A stretch of 64,000 bases of DNA from assembly GCF_900112615.1 (NCBI RefSeq), contig NZ_FOMK01000005.1, positions 310,001-374,000 on the forward strand. Reading direction: 5' to 3'. This stretch comes from Chitinophaga sp. CF118. GTDB lineage: Bacteria > Bacteroidota > Bacteroidia > Chitinophagales > Chitinophagaceae. The translations under genes and the position numbers were made by a program. The notes below the pieces were generated by a model that saw only the letters and a list, made by a program, of their open reading frames with translations, made no database searches and was not told the origin of the DNA. This document shows, one piece after another, positions 27,054 to 36,322 of the stretch. The stretch's first letter is position 1. Each line of letters begins with the position of its first letter.

Positions 27054-27530
27054 ATGGAAGTAGTTATCAAAACGGTTTTACTGGCATGGGATGCACAAAT
27101 AAAAAGAGCTGAAAAGTTATTCAATGGCCTTTCTGACGAGCAGTTATTGCAGGAAGTAGCTCCCGGGAAAAATAGCGGAGTTTACCTGCTGGGGCATCTG
27201 ATTGCTGTTCACGATGCTATGTTACCGCTACTTGGACTTGGAGAAAAGTTATATCCGGAATTAGAGGAGCCATTTATTAAGACTCCGGATAAGTCGGGGT
27301 TGACGATACCTGTTGTAAAAGAGTTGCGGGAATACTGGACGGCTATTCACAGTAAGTTATCTGCTCAATTTAATGCGTTGACTCCGGAGCAATGGTTGCA
27401 GCGGCATAATGCAATGACAGACGAAGACCTGGTAAGAGAGCCACACCGGAATAAGTTGAGTGTATTGATGAGTCGTACGGGGCATGTGGCTTATCACCTG
27501 GGGCAGTTAGTTTTTATAAAACGGGATTAA
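27054..27530 (+). CDS. DinB family protein
   Basis: 158 residues, all-helical four-helix-bundle layout. Putative metal-ligand histidines are at LLGHLIAVHDAML (about residues 49-55) and GHVAYHLGQL near the C-terminus, as in the DinB/YfiT metalloenzyme family. Roles in this family include thiol-dependent transferases; a specific function cannot be given. It starts 49 nt after the gamma-glutamyltransferase gene and is closed by a terminator, so both may be cotranscribed. Confidence 0.85.
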   Translation: MEVVIKTVLLAWDAQIKRAEKLFNGLSDEQLLQEVAPGKNSGVYLLGHLIAVHDAMLPLLGLGEKLYPELEEPFIKTPDKSGLTIPVVKELREYWTAIHSKLSAQFNALTPEQWLQRHNAMTDEDLVREPHRNKLSVLMSRTGHVAYHLGQLVFIKRD

Positions 27531-27537
27531 GCGGAAT

Positions 27538-27573
27538 AAAAAAAGTCTCACATTTTTAATGTGAGACTTTTTT
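27538..27573. terminator. Bidirectional terminator after the DinB-family gene
   Basis: Stem AAAGTCTCACAT/ATGTGAGACTTT with A7 before and T6 after; serves the plus-strand gene and probably the minus-strand tRNA-Ala that ends 5 nt away. Confidence 0.9.
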
Positions 27574-27577
27574 ATTG

Positions 27578-27650
27578 TGGAGGATATCGGACTCGAACCG
27601 ATCACCTCAAACATGCCATGCTTGCGCTCTACCAGATGAGCTAATCCCCC
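27578..27650 (-). tRNA. tRNA-Ala(GGC)
   Basis: 73 nt on the minus strand: acceptor GGGGGAT with ATCCTCC, D-arm AGCTCATCTGGTAGAGC, anticodon stem CAAGC/GTTTG (one G-U pair) around loop ATGGCAT (anticodon GGC), T-arm GGTTCGAGTCC. Discriminator A; CCA not encoded. Confidence 0.96.
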
Positions 27651-27706
27651 TTTCGGCTTTAACGAGGTGCAAATTTAAATTTTTTCCTGTAATTGCAAGC
27701 ATTTCC

Positions 27707-28123
27707 TTAAAATTCTTTGAAAATCTCCATTATCGTATTCTTCAGCTCTTCTGCCAGCAAAGGTTTCTTCAATAATTTAATGACCATCGGATTGGCGTAA
27801 GTACGACTGATATCGCGATAATCAAGTGAAGAGGAAACCATAATAATGTGACATTGTGACTTGATTTTGAAAGGGTAGCTGTCAAATGCCTCCAGGAACT
27901 CAAAGCCATCCATCTCCGGCATCTGAATGTCCAGCAGGAGTATAGTAGGAGGGATTTTAGGTAATGCAATATTGGAAGATAGAAATTCCAGTGCCTTATT
28001 TGCATTATTGAAAGCAAGCACGGTTCTGCTGATCTGTTGTATTGTGACCAGTTTTTCGTGCAACAACAGATCTACTTCATTATCATCAATCAAAATAACA
28101 CGCAAATCAGGAATCGAAATCAT
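27707..28123 (-). CDS. Single-domain response regulator
   Basis: 138 residues, receiver domain only. Acidic pocket D13/D14, phospho-acceptor D65 (ILLLDIQMPEMDG), conserved Ser/Thr at VSSS and K near KKPL. No output domain, so it likely relays phosphate or binds a partner (Rcp1/CheY-like). It overlaps the upstream receiver-kinase gene by 17 nt, which shows they are coexpressed; together with the 7TM kinase they look like one relay. Confidence 0.93.
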   Translation of the reverse strand: MISIPDLRVILIDDNEVDLLLHEKLVTIQQISRTVLAFNNANKALEFLSSNIALPKIPPTILLLDIQMPEMDGFEFLEAFDSYPFKIKSQCHIIMVSSSLDYRDISRTYANPMVIKLLKKPLLAEELKNTIMEIFKEF

Positions 28124-29204
28124 TTCTATTGGGGATGCTTATTTCAAATTGTGTACCTTCTCCATACTTGGATTCAACATTAATTGTGCCACCAATCTTA
28201 TTTAATGCTTCTTTCACGATGTACAATCCTATGCCACTACCTGGCTTATTGTTGTTTTTAGATCTGAAGAACATTTTGAAAATATTATTCAGATGTTCAC
28301 TTAAGATACCGATACCATTATCGACTATATACAGTGTGGCTTTGTGAGGCTCCACTTTCACCGTCAGATTTACTTTTGGATTACTCTCGTCCGGTTTCTG
28401 ATATTTCACAGCGTTCGAAATAAGATTATTCAGGATAACGCTGATACGGAAAGTATCACCTTTGAAATCCACTGGCTGTTCTACATTCACCTGGAATTCT
28501 ATAGCGGTGTTCTGGTGCTTGAATGAACCTATACATTCCTGTAGCAGATTATTGAAGTCTATCTTCTCATATTCTACATCCAGGCGGGAATTGCGGTAGT
28601 ATTCAATGATCTTCTGAATAAATCCATCCAGCTTGAGGATACAGACTTCTATCATTTCAAGATAACCGTTTGGATCTACCACTGAATTATCCAGGCGGCT
28701 CAGGTTGATAATGCCCAGCACAGACATCAGGGGAGAACGGAGGTCATGAGAAGTTGAATAGATGAAACGATTCAGCTCGTCATTGATTTTTTCCAGCTCT
28801 ACGATCTTTTCCTTGAGTTGCCTGCGTGTCTGGTATATTTCAAAAGCATTGTTGATTGTTTTGTGCAATTCATGCTCATCCCAGGGTTTTTTAATGTAGG
28901 AATAGATATGCCCTTTGTTGATGGCATCTATGATATCTTCTACATCAGTGTAACCAGTAAGGAGGATCCTCATTGGATCGGGTAATGTTTCCTTGATCTC
29001 ATTGAAAAACTCTACCCCGGTGGATACGGGCATTTTCTGATCTGCAATGATGATGTGTACATCAATATTCTTCAGCAGTTGTTTGCCCTCCTGAGCCGAG
29101 TTAGCTGTGTAGATTTCATAGCTTCTGCGAAAGCCTGCTTTAAAGGCATTTAGATTATGAATCTCATCGTCAATGTACAGTATCCTGATACGGTTGTCTT
29201 TCAT
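28107..29204 (-). CDS. Receiver-histidine kinase hybrid
   Basis: 365 residues. An N-terminal receiver domain (D12/D13, phospho-acceptor D55 in IIADQKMPVSTGVEF, K105/K106 in YIKKPWDE) is joined by a coiled coil (about 125-145) to a histidine kinase with H153 (YSTSHDLRSPL) and ATPase boxes ending GSGIGLYIVKEAL. No membrane segment, so cytoplasmic. The receiver-first layout suggests it is driven by phosphate from another kinase, probably the upstream 7TM kinase, and passes the signal to the 138-residue receiver downstream. Confidence 0.93.
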   Translation of the reverse strand: MKDNRIRILYIDDEIHNLNAFKAGFRRSYEIYTANSAQEGKQLLKNIDVHIIIADQKMPVSTGVEFFNEIKETLPDPMRILLTGYTDVEDIIDAINKGHIYSYIKKPWDEHELHKTINNAFEIYQTRRQLKEKIVELEKINDELNRFIYSTSHDLRSPLMSVLGIINLSRLDNSVVDPNGYLEMIEVCILKLDGFIQKIIEYYRNSRLDVEYEKIDFNNLLQECIGSFKHQNTAIEFQVNVEQPVDFKGDTFRISVILNNLISNAVKYQKPDESNPKVNLTVKVEPHKATLYIVDNGIGILSEHLNNIFKMFFRSKNNNKPGSGIGLYIVKEALNKIGGTINVESKYGEGTQFEISIPNRNDFDS

Positions 29205-29303
29205 CCGTTAGTATTTTATTTCGCAGTATTGTGTGTATTGGTATTCGGGGAACATTTCATCATCAACGTGTTGGAACATAGAAATGTGATTTACTTAAAG
29301 ATA

Positions 29304-31457
29304 TTAGAAAGTTTGGACATTTATGCTCATAGGTAAATATATAATAAATTCGGCTCCTTCTCCGGGGGCAGATACAACATTAATATGGCCATTATGTTTT
29401 TCTATAATACTAAATACAATGGAGAGCCCGAGGCCAGTACCTTCGCCCACATCTTTGGTGGTAAAGAAAGGATCAAAAATCTTTTCCTTCACAGCTTGTG
29501 TCATGCCGGGGCCGGTATCTTTTATGCTGATAATGGCCTGACCGTTCTCCTGGCTCGTGGTGATTGTTACAAATTCTTCCTTTCCTGAAGTATATGTTTT
29601 GATCGCATTGAAAGCATTGGTGAGGATATTCATGAACACCTGATTGATCTTACCCGCATAACATTCTATTTTGGGCAGTGTTGCATAATTCCGGATCACG
29701 GTAACATTTTTTGGAATGTTAGTACGCAGTAGTACGAGTGTACTTTCAAGCCCTTCATGAATATCTACAGATTTGAGATCGCTCTCATCCAGGCGGCTAA
29801 AGGTTCTTAATCCTGTTACTATCTCTGCTGTGCGGCTGGCTCCATCTTCAATTCCTTTAATGAGGGAATTGATCTCATCATGAATATAGTCGATATCAAT
29901 TTCCTGCCGGTACCGTTGAATTTCCTGTAATCCGGATTTGAAATCGGCTTCATTTCCAAGTTGCTCGTATTTGCCCAGCAATGATCTGATATCCTCTATA
30001 TCCAGTTTTAAAGGCTTGATATTGGATGATACAAAATTGATTGGGTTATTGATTTCATGGGCAATACCGGCGGTTAACTGACCCAGGGAGGCCATCTTTT
30101 CTTTTTCCACCAGTTGGGATTGTGCATCTTTCAGGCTTACTAATGCCACATTCAGCTGATCATTGGTTTGTTGTAGTTCAACAGTCCTTTCATTTACTTT
30201 GGTTTCCAGGATCACGTTCTGTTCGCGTACCAGCCGTTCATTTTCTTTGGATACCTCCAGGGATTGTGCCTGTGAGAGTTCCTTTTCCTGTCGGTAGATG
30301 TTGATCCTGTATGCCAGTGCGAACGATAGCAGGGTAACTTCTGCCGCCGACCCTACCTGTAAAGCATAGTAGGTAAAGTCATTATAAGGCAGCACATTGA
30401 AGTTTCGCATTACAAATATGCACACGCTGGTGAGAAAGATGGACCATGCCACCAGGAAGAATTTAGCCGGAACATAATTTGTTTTGGCTACCCTGAAGCC
30501 TATATATAATGCCAGGATAGATCCTGCGAGGGCCACCAGTTGTACCCATATCTGTGCCACGTAATAGTTGTCGGCAAACATGGGAACCAGGCAGCCCAGG
30601 TAAGCAATGCTTATACCGGTGAGGATATTATATCCCAGGGGGAATTTCTCCTTTGCATGCAGGAATGACTGTATGAAGAGGGCTGCCGTAAGCCCGTTTA
30701 GAATTGGAATGAGTACTGTGTCATGCATTGCCAGCCAGCTATTGTTTGGATAGAGATAGCGGAAAGCATAACCATTTTGTGAAGCCTGTGTAAGGCCCAC
30801 ACAAACAATATAGGTTACATATATGAGGTAACTTCTGTCGCGGATGGAAAAGTAAATAAACAGGTTATACAGTGCCATTACCAATATAATGCCGACGTAG
30901 ATGCCGAAGAAAAGGTTCCTCATGGCATTTTTATTATCGATCAGGGTTTCCGGTCCCAGGAAAACGGGGAGCTGTGCCTGTTCTCCTGCTTTGATTTTCA
31001 GGTAATAGGTTTTGGTTTCTCCCTGCCTCAGTCCAAGCGAAAAAATATAATTCTGATGATTGAACTGCCGGAGGCTGAATGGCTGAAATTCTCCCATCCT
31101 GGTTACTTTCCAGGTACCATCTGTCAGTGGTTCGTATAAGCTGATATCATCTATTGTGGGGTATTCTATTTCGAGCAGTAACTTATGCAGGGTGGTATTG
31201 TTGGTAATGGTAAACCTTGCCCAGTGGGTGTATGGTGATATCTGGAGGTTAGGTACCTGTTCATTCAGGTTTATAAAAGTTTGATTAAGTACCTGGCTGA
31301 TGGTGAGTTTGTCAGTCTTATCCGTATACAGATCCACCCATCTACCCATCTGGAGTAGTTTGGTGCTATCCGAATAAACGACTGGTACCGCTGCCCGCGT
31401 AGAATGAACAAACAGTGTTACCGTAATGAAAAACGAAAAAAATGCACGTACTGACAT
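29304..31457 (-). CDS. 7TM-DISM sensor histidine kinase
   Basis: 717 residues. Signal peptide (1-22), a periplasmic beta-sandwich DISM sensor (about 30-175, ends FLGPETLIDNKN), seven membrane segments (about 182-385), a coiled coil (about 388-455) and a kinase core with H467 (LGQLTAGIAHEINNPINF) and C-terminal GEGTGLGLSIVFSI. DISM sensors commonly bind carbohydrates or other small ligands outside the inner membrane. First of three signalling genes on the minus strand. Confidence 0.93.
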   Translation of the reverse strand: MSVRAFFSFFITVTLFVHSTRAAVPVVYSDSTKLLQMGRWVDLYTDKTDKLTISQVLNQTFINLNEQVPNLQISPYTHWARFTITNNTTLHKLLLEIEYPTIDDISLYEPLTDGTWKVTRMGEFQPFSLRQFNHQNYIFSLGLRQGETKTYYLKIKAGEQAQLPVFLGPETLIDNKNAMRNLFFGIYVGIILVMALYNLFIYFSIRDRSYLIYVTYIVCVGLTQASQNGYAFRYLYPNNSWLAMHDTVLIPILNGLTAALFIQSFLHAKEKFPLGYNILTGISIAYLGCLVPMFADNYYVAQIWVQLVALAGSILALYIGFRVAKTNYVPAKFFLVAWSIFLTSVCIFVMRNFNVLPYNDFTYYALQVGSAAEVTLLSFALAYRINIYRQEKELSQAQSLEVSKENERLVREQNVILETKVNERTVELQQTNDQLNVALVSLKDAQSQLVEKEKMASLGQLTAGIAHEINNPINFVSSNIKPLKLDIEDIRSLLGKYEQLGNEADFKSGLQEIQRYRQEIDIDYIHDEINSLIKGIEDGASRTAEIVTGLRTFSRLDESDLKSVDIHEGLESTLVLLRTNIPKNVTVIRNYATLPKIECYAGKINQVFMNILTNAFNAIKTYTSGKEEFVTITTSQENGQAIISIKDTGPGMTQAVKEKIFDPFFTTKDVGEGTGLGLSIVFSIIEKHNGHINVVSAPGEGAEFIIYLPMSINVQTF

Positions 31458-31521
31458 TTGTACCTGTTAAATATAAAAGACAACTGTAAATTATTACTTT
31501 TTGATGTTATGTTCGCCAGAA

Positions 31522-32232
31522 TTACAAACTGCGTACCTGATGGAGGTTTGGAACCTCCAGTTGATAGTTTACATCAAAGATGCCTTTGGGGCCTTTTTCC
31601 TGCCTGTGCTGCATGGGGTTTTCCCGTAAAATATGGATTAGTTCCTGTTCGGATTGATCTGCATTGGGGAGGCCATGGATATCGTCAATGACCATGGCAG
31701 TAGCGATAAAGTCGTCTTTGGGATAAAAGAAAGTTCCCTCATTACCCAGGGATTTGTCGATAACGGCACCCACACGTTTTCCCATGCGGGTAGTGATAGG
31801 GGCACAGAGTACATGTACTTTATCTACCGGGAGCTGGGGCATTAATGCAACACATACACGACATAATATAAGACTCCCGATTCCCATACCTGCCACTTCC
31901 TTGGAGTTCCACATGCCACAGATCTCAGCGCTGCCTTTGCGTACATATGAGTAAATGTTTGGATCATATTTTCCGATCGCTGTTTCGATTGGAAGGGGTA
32001 ATACACCGTCGGCTACCTGTACGCGGGCCCCGCCATATGTTTTGGTGCCGGTTTCATCTTCCACTATTACGACGATGGTATTCCTGTGCTGTAGCCAGTC
32101 TATATTGCCTGATGTGATTTTGGCGATGCCAAAATGAATTTCCAGGAGCTTGCTATGGCCTTCGTAAAAACGCATGCATGCCTCCGGATCATCTGGAGCA
32201 ATAAAGGCCCGCACATTGATTGTTATACTCAT
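31522..32232 (-). CDS. Possible GNAT-like acyltransferase paired with ThiF protein
   Basis: 236 residues. The middle part (GGARVQVADGVLPLPIETAIG, then SAEICGMWNSKEVAGMGIGSLILCRVCVALMPQL) resembles the shape of a GNAT acyl-CoA-binding core: an alternating sheet followed by a Gly-rich loop and helix. The motif is weak and no family was confidently recognised. No signal peptide. It follows the ThiF-like gene by 38 nt on the same strand. It might modify an amino acid or adenylated product, but that is inference. Confidence 0.5.
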   Translation of the reverse strand: MSITINVRAFIAPDDPEACMRFYEGHSKLLEIHFGIAKITSGNIDWLQHRNTIVVIVEDETGTKTYGGARVQVADGVLPLPIETAIGKYDPNIYSYVRKGSAEICGMWNSKEVAGMGIGSLILCRVCVALMPQLPVDKVHVLCAPITTRMGKRVGAVIDKSLGNEGTFFYPKDDFIATAMVIDDIHGLPNADQSEQELIHILRENPMQHRQEKGPKGIFDVNYQLEVPNLHQVRSL

Positions 32233-32270
32233 TTTAATTGCTCTTAAATATTAAGATTGCAGCGCTTACC

Positions 32271-33404
32271 TTATTTGATCAGTTGTTCAAAGTCTACATA
32301 ATAACGCCCGGAACTGCGGAGTTGATCCAGGATAATTCTGCGACAGGTATCTGCGACGAGTGCACCTCCCAATACCACAGATGATGCCAGTTGTGGCCAG
32401 GTAGTTATCGATTTCCCGATTTCAGTCAGTGAGAACTTCATTTTGGGTGACATATCATTCATTCCTACCATGGGGCCGAGAATAGGCACTTTCTCTTCAT
32501 TGGTAAGGTTTTGCAAGGTAGCAATATCAATTTTGGGTATTAATCCATGCAGCAGGGGTAATTCCGGTTCCAGGTCGTAACGTTCAATATCCAGCATTCC
32601 ACGGTCGTTCATTTCCATTACCACCGGGATGCTGAGAGCTTTTGCTTTCATCCGGCTGATGATTTTGATATCTATCCCGTCACATTCTTCCACCAGGATA
32701 TCCAGTTTGCCGTTGAGCGTCATAAAATCCAACAGGTTCTCTTCAGTAGCTCCCTGTGTATAACAAACGATTTTAATAAAAGGATCCAGTTCTGCTATTT
32801 CCCTTGCTGCTATAACTACTTTTGATTGATTTATGTTGTGTATACTGGTTCTTATCCGGTTCATATTAGATAACTCCAGGGTATCAAAATCTGCCAGTCT
32901 TAATTCCCCGCAGATTCTTTCCATTGCCAGTGTAAGAGCAATCGATTGCCCAACTGATAAGCCGATTACACCTATTTTCTTTGTTCTTAATATTTCAGCT
33001 TCTTCGTCAGTGATCTTCTGTTTGTTCCGGCTTGTACGAAGTTCGATAAATTCTTTTTCATCCAGAATATGTACTACCCGGTTGGTCCATGGATAATAAA
33101 CCCATACTCCTACCGTTAATAGAGACGCTGTACCTACGAACTCAGTTAGCAGTTGTTCCGATTCGGCTGCCGTGAGGCGTTTTGTAGGATTACGGATCTT
33201 CATCAACTCACTCAGTTGAGAGTGGATCTGATCGTAGACCCTTATGTTGGGCTGACTGGTCAGCAGGGTTAATAATGCATCGTATTCTTTCTGATTCCCT
33301 AATCGGTAAAATACTGGTGTATAATTATCCTGTTCAAGTTGCTGTTGTTTTATATATTCTTCTAGTTCTATCATTTTGCCTGGCATAAAAATTTTATTGA
33401 ACAA
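32271..33404 (-). CDS. ThiF/E1-like adenylyltransferase family protein
   Basis: 377 residues (367 if the ATG at 33374 is the start). Residues about 140-330 are a ThiF/MoeB/E1 Rossmann domain: KIGVIGLSVGQSIALTLA is the nucleotide loop (148-153), ADFDTLELSNMNRI (171-184) the ribose and Arg-finger region. The N-terminal about 135 residues are a separate helical domain. E1-like proteins adenylate the C-terminus of small ubiquitin-like or other peptides; no ubiquitin-fold partner is next door. The layout recalls the Rv1355c group but without the nitroreductase domain of the mycobacterial protein. Confidence 0.8.
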   Translation of the reverse strand: MFNKIFMPGKMIELEEYIKQQQLEQDNYTPVFYRLGNQKEYDALLTLLTSQPNIRVYDQIHSQLSELMKIRNPTKRLTAAESEQLLTEFVGTASLLTVGVWVYYPWTNRVVHILDEKEFIELRTSRNKQKITDEEAEILRTKKIGVIGLSVGQSIALTLAMERICGELRLADFDTLELSNMNRIRTSIHNINQSKVVIAAREIAELDPFIKIVCYTQGATEENLLDFMTLNGKLDILVEECDGIDIKIISRMKAKALSIPVVMEMNDRGMLDIERYDLEPELPLLHGLIPKIDIATLQNLTNEEKVPILGPMVGMNDMSPKMKFSLTEIGKSITTWPQLASSVVLGGALVADTCRRIILDQLRSSGRYYVDFEQLIK

Positions 33405-33816
33405 TCTACGGGCACTGGATGGTGTATATAGTATATGAAAAAGATTCTATGTAACGCCGCACTGGTAGCACATGTAAATGTAAGTAGTCTGTTCCGGTAT
33501 AAAGTGTTGGCCTGATAAAAAGGCAAGTTAGCTGTCTCTACATATGCTTGACAATTGATATGCAGACCGGGATAAATTATTTTAAAGTGGTCAAATAAAA
33601 TTAGAATCTAAATGTTTCACATGAAAGCGTAAGGTAAAATAACAATTAATTTGAAAATATTGTGCAAGAGGGCAGTTATTTTATAGATAATCCTCATTTT
33701 CTTTTTGATACATTATCACAAATTAAAATTTAATAATATTTGGTGTAGAATTTGCTGCAATCTGAATACATCGTTTAATCAGAAAAGTTCTTCACATTTA
33801 TTAATGCCTTTGTAAT
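33405..33816. other. Divergent intergenic region between the ThiF gene and superoxide dismutase
   Basis: 412 nt, very AT-rich in the second half. It should carry both promoters. AATATTTG at about 33739 and CTTTG at about 33808 are near TAnnTTTG but I found no good -33 partner. No ORF or hairpin of note. Confidence 0.4.
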
Positions 33817-34557
33817 ATGCATAAGAGAGAATTTATTAAGCTGGCCGGCCTCGCTGGCGTAGCTGCATTGAGTAATCCAACCGGCATTATTGCCGCTCCT
33901 ACTGCCACTTCAAGAAACAGATCATCTGCCAACAGTCCGAAAGCTCCGTTTGAACTGCCAAAATTACCATATGCGTACGATGCACTGGAGCCGAATATTG
34001 ATAAAACAACAATGGAGATTCATCATGATAAACATCATGCAGCATATGTAAAAAATCTGAATGATAATATCAAAGGTACTCCTTATGAAAGCCTTACACT
34101 TGATGAAATCCTGTCAAAAGTAAAACCGGAAGATAAAGCTATCCGTAATAATGCAGGTGGCCATTATAACCACTCTTTGTTCTGGCAGTTGCTTTCTCCG
34201 GAAAAAACAACGCCATCGGATAAACTGAAAACAGCTATTACGGGCAACTTCACTTCATGGGAGAAATTCCAGGAAACTTTTAATACTGCTGCAAAAGGCG
34301 TGTTTGGTTCAGGCTGGGCCTGGCTGATTGTAACACCAGCTAAAAAGCTGGCTGTGATCTCAACACCAAACCAGGATAATCCATTAATGGATAATATCGT
34401 GAAAGAACATGGTACACCTATCCTGGCTCTGGATGTTTGGGAACATGCATACTACCTGAAATATCATAATGTACGTCCTGATTATATCGCTGCTTTCTGG
34501 AATGTGATTAACTGGAAAGAAGTAGAGAACAGGTATAATGAAGCTCTGAAAGGTTAA
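33817..34557 (+). CDS. Exported Fe/Mn superoxide dismutase
   Basis: 246 residues. Residues about 47-246 are a full Fe/Mn superoxide dismutase with metal ligands H69 (MEIHHDKHH), a His in GHYNHSLFW, and the DVWEHAYYLKY Asp/His pair. The first about 30 residues are a signal-like extension (KREFIKLAGLAGVAALS), so the enzyme is probably exported to the periplasm. The motif is KR rather than RR, so it may be a weak Tat or a Sec signal. Metal choice (Fe or Mn) cannot be read reliably. Monocistronic with a strong terminator. Confidence 0.93.
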   Translation: MHKREFIKLAGLAGVAALSNPTGIIAAPTATSRNRSSANSPKAPFELPKLPYAYDALEPNIDKTTMEIHHDKHHAAYVKNLNDNIKGTPYESLTLDEILSKVKPEDKAIRNNAGGHYNHSLFWQLLSPEKTTPSDKLKTAITGNFTSWEKFQETFNTAAKGVFGSGWAWLIVTPAKKLAVISTPNQDNPLMDNIVKEHGTPILALDVWEHAYYLKYHNVRPDYIAAFWNVINWKEVENRYNEALKG

Positions 34558-34574
34558 TATCTTTTTTAATAAAT

Positions 34575-34608
34575 AAGAAGCCCGGCTACCAAAAGTGCCG
34601 GGCTTCTT
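34575..34608. terminator. Bidirectional terminator between superoxide dismutase and ArnT-like genes
   Basis: 12-bp stem AAGAAGCCCGGC/GCCGGGCTTCTT with T-rich flanks on both sides. Confidence 0.9.
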
Positions 34609-36243
34609 TTATTTTCTCTTAAAAAATACGAATCCATTTTTTTCTCCTACTACTACCAGGTTGGGATTAGCTCTCCACGGTTCGCTATCTGTAATCCGGC
34701 AAATGAAATAAGTAGGCTTATCTACCGGGCCGCTTAACAGCCAGTCCCTGTTATAATAGTTCTTATTAGCTGGTGGCAGCATTTTCGCATAGAAGAGATG
34801 CGCATAACTATGATAGCTGAGCACCTGCACATATGCATCTTTCCCTTCAAAAGACTGGAAGAATTCAATTGCTGCTCCCTGTGAATACTTTTCAATTTTA
34901 GGCGTGAAATGCACAATTGTGACCTGCACAGCTAAAATGGTACTCAGGAACAGGCATAATAAACCTGTCTGCATTTTTTTCCGGAACAGTAGTACAGCAC
35001 TGATAATGATCAGCAACATATAACCTACACCATAAAACGCTTCCCAGGCAGACCAGGGTACGTTAGCCTGTAGATTAGCCTGTGCAAACTTATTGTCGAT
35101 ATGTGGGATCAGGTCCTGTTTGTACACACCTACAATTGGTAATAATGCGATCGCGAACCCCAGTATTAGCCCTGTTAATAATATCAACCCAATGCTCCAT
35201 GCAGACAGTTGTACTTTCTTTTCTGTAATACGGTACAGTTGCCACGCCGCCAGGAAACTGAGCGGGAAATAACAGAGGGAGGAGTAATGTACAATCTTGG
35301 TTTCAACGATAGAGAACAGGATTAGTACTACCCAGAATAACACCCACATCCATATTTTGAAGTCCTTTATTTCAGTTGATTGTGAGCCGCTGTAAATAGA
35401 CCTGCCTTTACGCCCTTTAAGATAGGAGAACAGGAAAATACTGGCAGGAAAGCAACCGAGTAGAAGTACTATCCAGTGATAAAAGAAGGAGCCTCCATGT
35501 CCGGCATCGGGAGTGGTGAGCAATCTCACCTGGTAAGTAATGAATTGATTTACGAACCACCAGCCATGAGAAATGATCTCATAACCGAACCAGAGGGCAG
35601 TGGTAATAGCCGTAGAAAGCACGATGACACCCAGTTGCAGGAATTGGATACCGGTCTTTCCTTTCTTACAGATCCAGTATACCAGTAATGTGAGCAGACT
35701 AACGAGGATGGCTACCGGTCCTTTTGTTAATACGGCCAGTCCCAGGAATATACCGCTCAATATCGCCATCCGCGAAGGTTTGGAAGCATAGCTGATCCGG
35801 AAAGCAAAATAGATAGCGAGAAATATTAAGAGGTTGAAAGCAGGATCAATGATACCTGATTTGAAATAGATATGAGGCAACCATGATCCGGCGTAAGCCA
35901 GTGCCCACCATAGTCCCAGTTTGGCATCTGCCAGTTTCTTACCAATTCCGTAGAGGCAGAGCAGGGTAATGATTCCGATGATGGCGTTTGGAAAGCGGGC
36001 AGCAAACTCGTTGATACCAAACAGGTGCATACTGGCCGCCTGTAACCATATGAATAATGGTGGTTTTTCCCAGAAGGGCATAAAATCTATCTGAACCTGG
36101 GAGTAATTATGACTTACAATCATTTCCCGTGCAGCTTCAGCAAAGTTAATCTCGTCCCAGTCAAACAGGTGCACAGCCCCCAGAAAGGGTATGAAAAGGA
36201 TGGCAGCCGCAATGGCAATCAACAGGTATCTCATTCCATTCAT
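34609..36243 (-). CDS. ArnT/PMT-like glycosyltransferase (GT39/GT83-type)
   Basis: 544 residues with about 11-12 membrane segments. The N-terminal loop HLFDWDEINFAEAAREM carries the conserved acidic DE of the ArnT/dolichyl-phosphate-mannose mannosyltransferase superfamily, followed by EKPPLFIWLQAASMHLFG. These enzymes move a sugar from a polyprenyl-phosphate donor to lipid A or protein at the outer face of the inner membrane. The PAP2 and LptF/G-like genes next to it support an envelope role; the sugar and acceptor are unknown. Confidence 0.87.
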   Translation of the reverse strand: MNGMRYLLIAIAAAILFIPFLGAVHLFDWDEINFAEAAREMIVSHNYSQVQIDFMPFWEKPPLFIWLQAASMHLFGINEFAARFPNAIIGIITLLCLYGIGKKLADAKLGLWWALAYAGSWLPHIYFKSGIIDPAFNLLIFLAIYFAFRISYASKPSRMAILSGIFLGLAVLTKGPVAILVSLLTLLVYWICKKGKTGIQFLQLGVIVLSTAITTALWFGYEIISHGWWFVNQFITYQVRLLTTPDAGHGGSFFYHWIVLLLGCFPASIFLFSYLKGRKGRSIYSGSQSTEIKDFKIWMWVLFWVVLILFSIVETKIVHYSSLCYFPLSFLAAWQLYRITEKKVQLSAWSIGLILLTGLILGFAIALLPIVGVYKQDLIPHIDNKFAQANLQANVPWSAWEAFYGVGYMLLIIISAVLLFRKKMQTGLLCLFLSTILAVQVTIVHFTPKIEKYSQGAAIEFFQSFEGKDAYVQVLSYHSYAHLFYAKMLPPANKNYYNRDWLLSGPVDKPTYFICRITDSEPWRANPNLVVVGEKNGFVFFKRK

Positions 36244-36322
36244 TAGTTGATGCGTTAATTTTTGTTGACCTGGTTAATTAAGTTGATCTGCCCTAATTCA
36301 CAATTCAACAAAAATAACTAAA

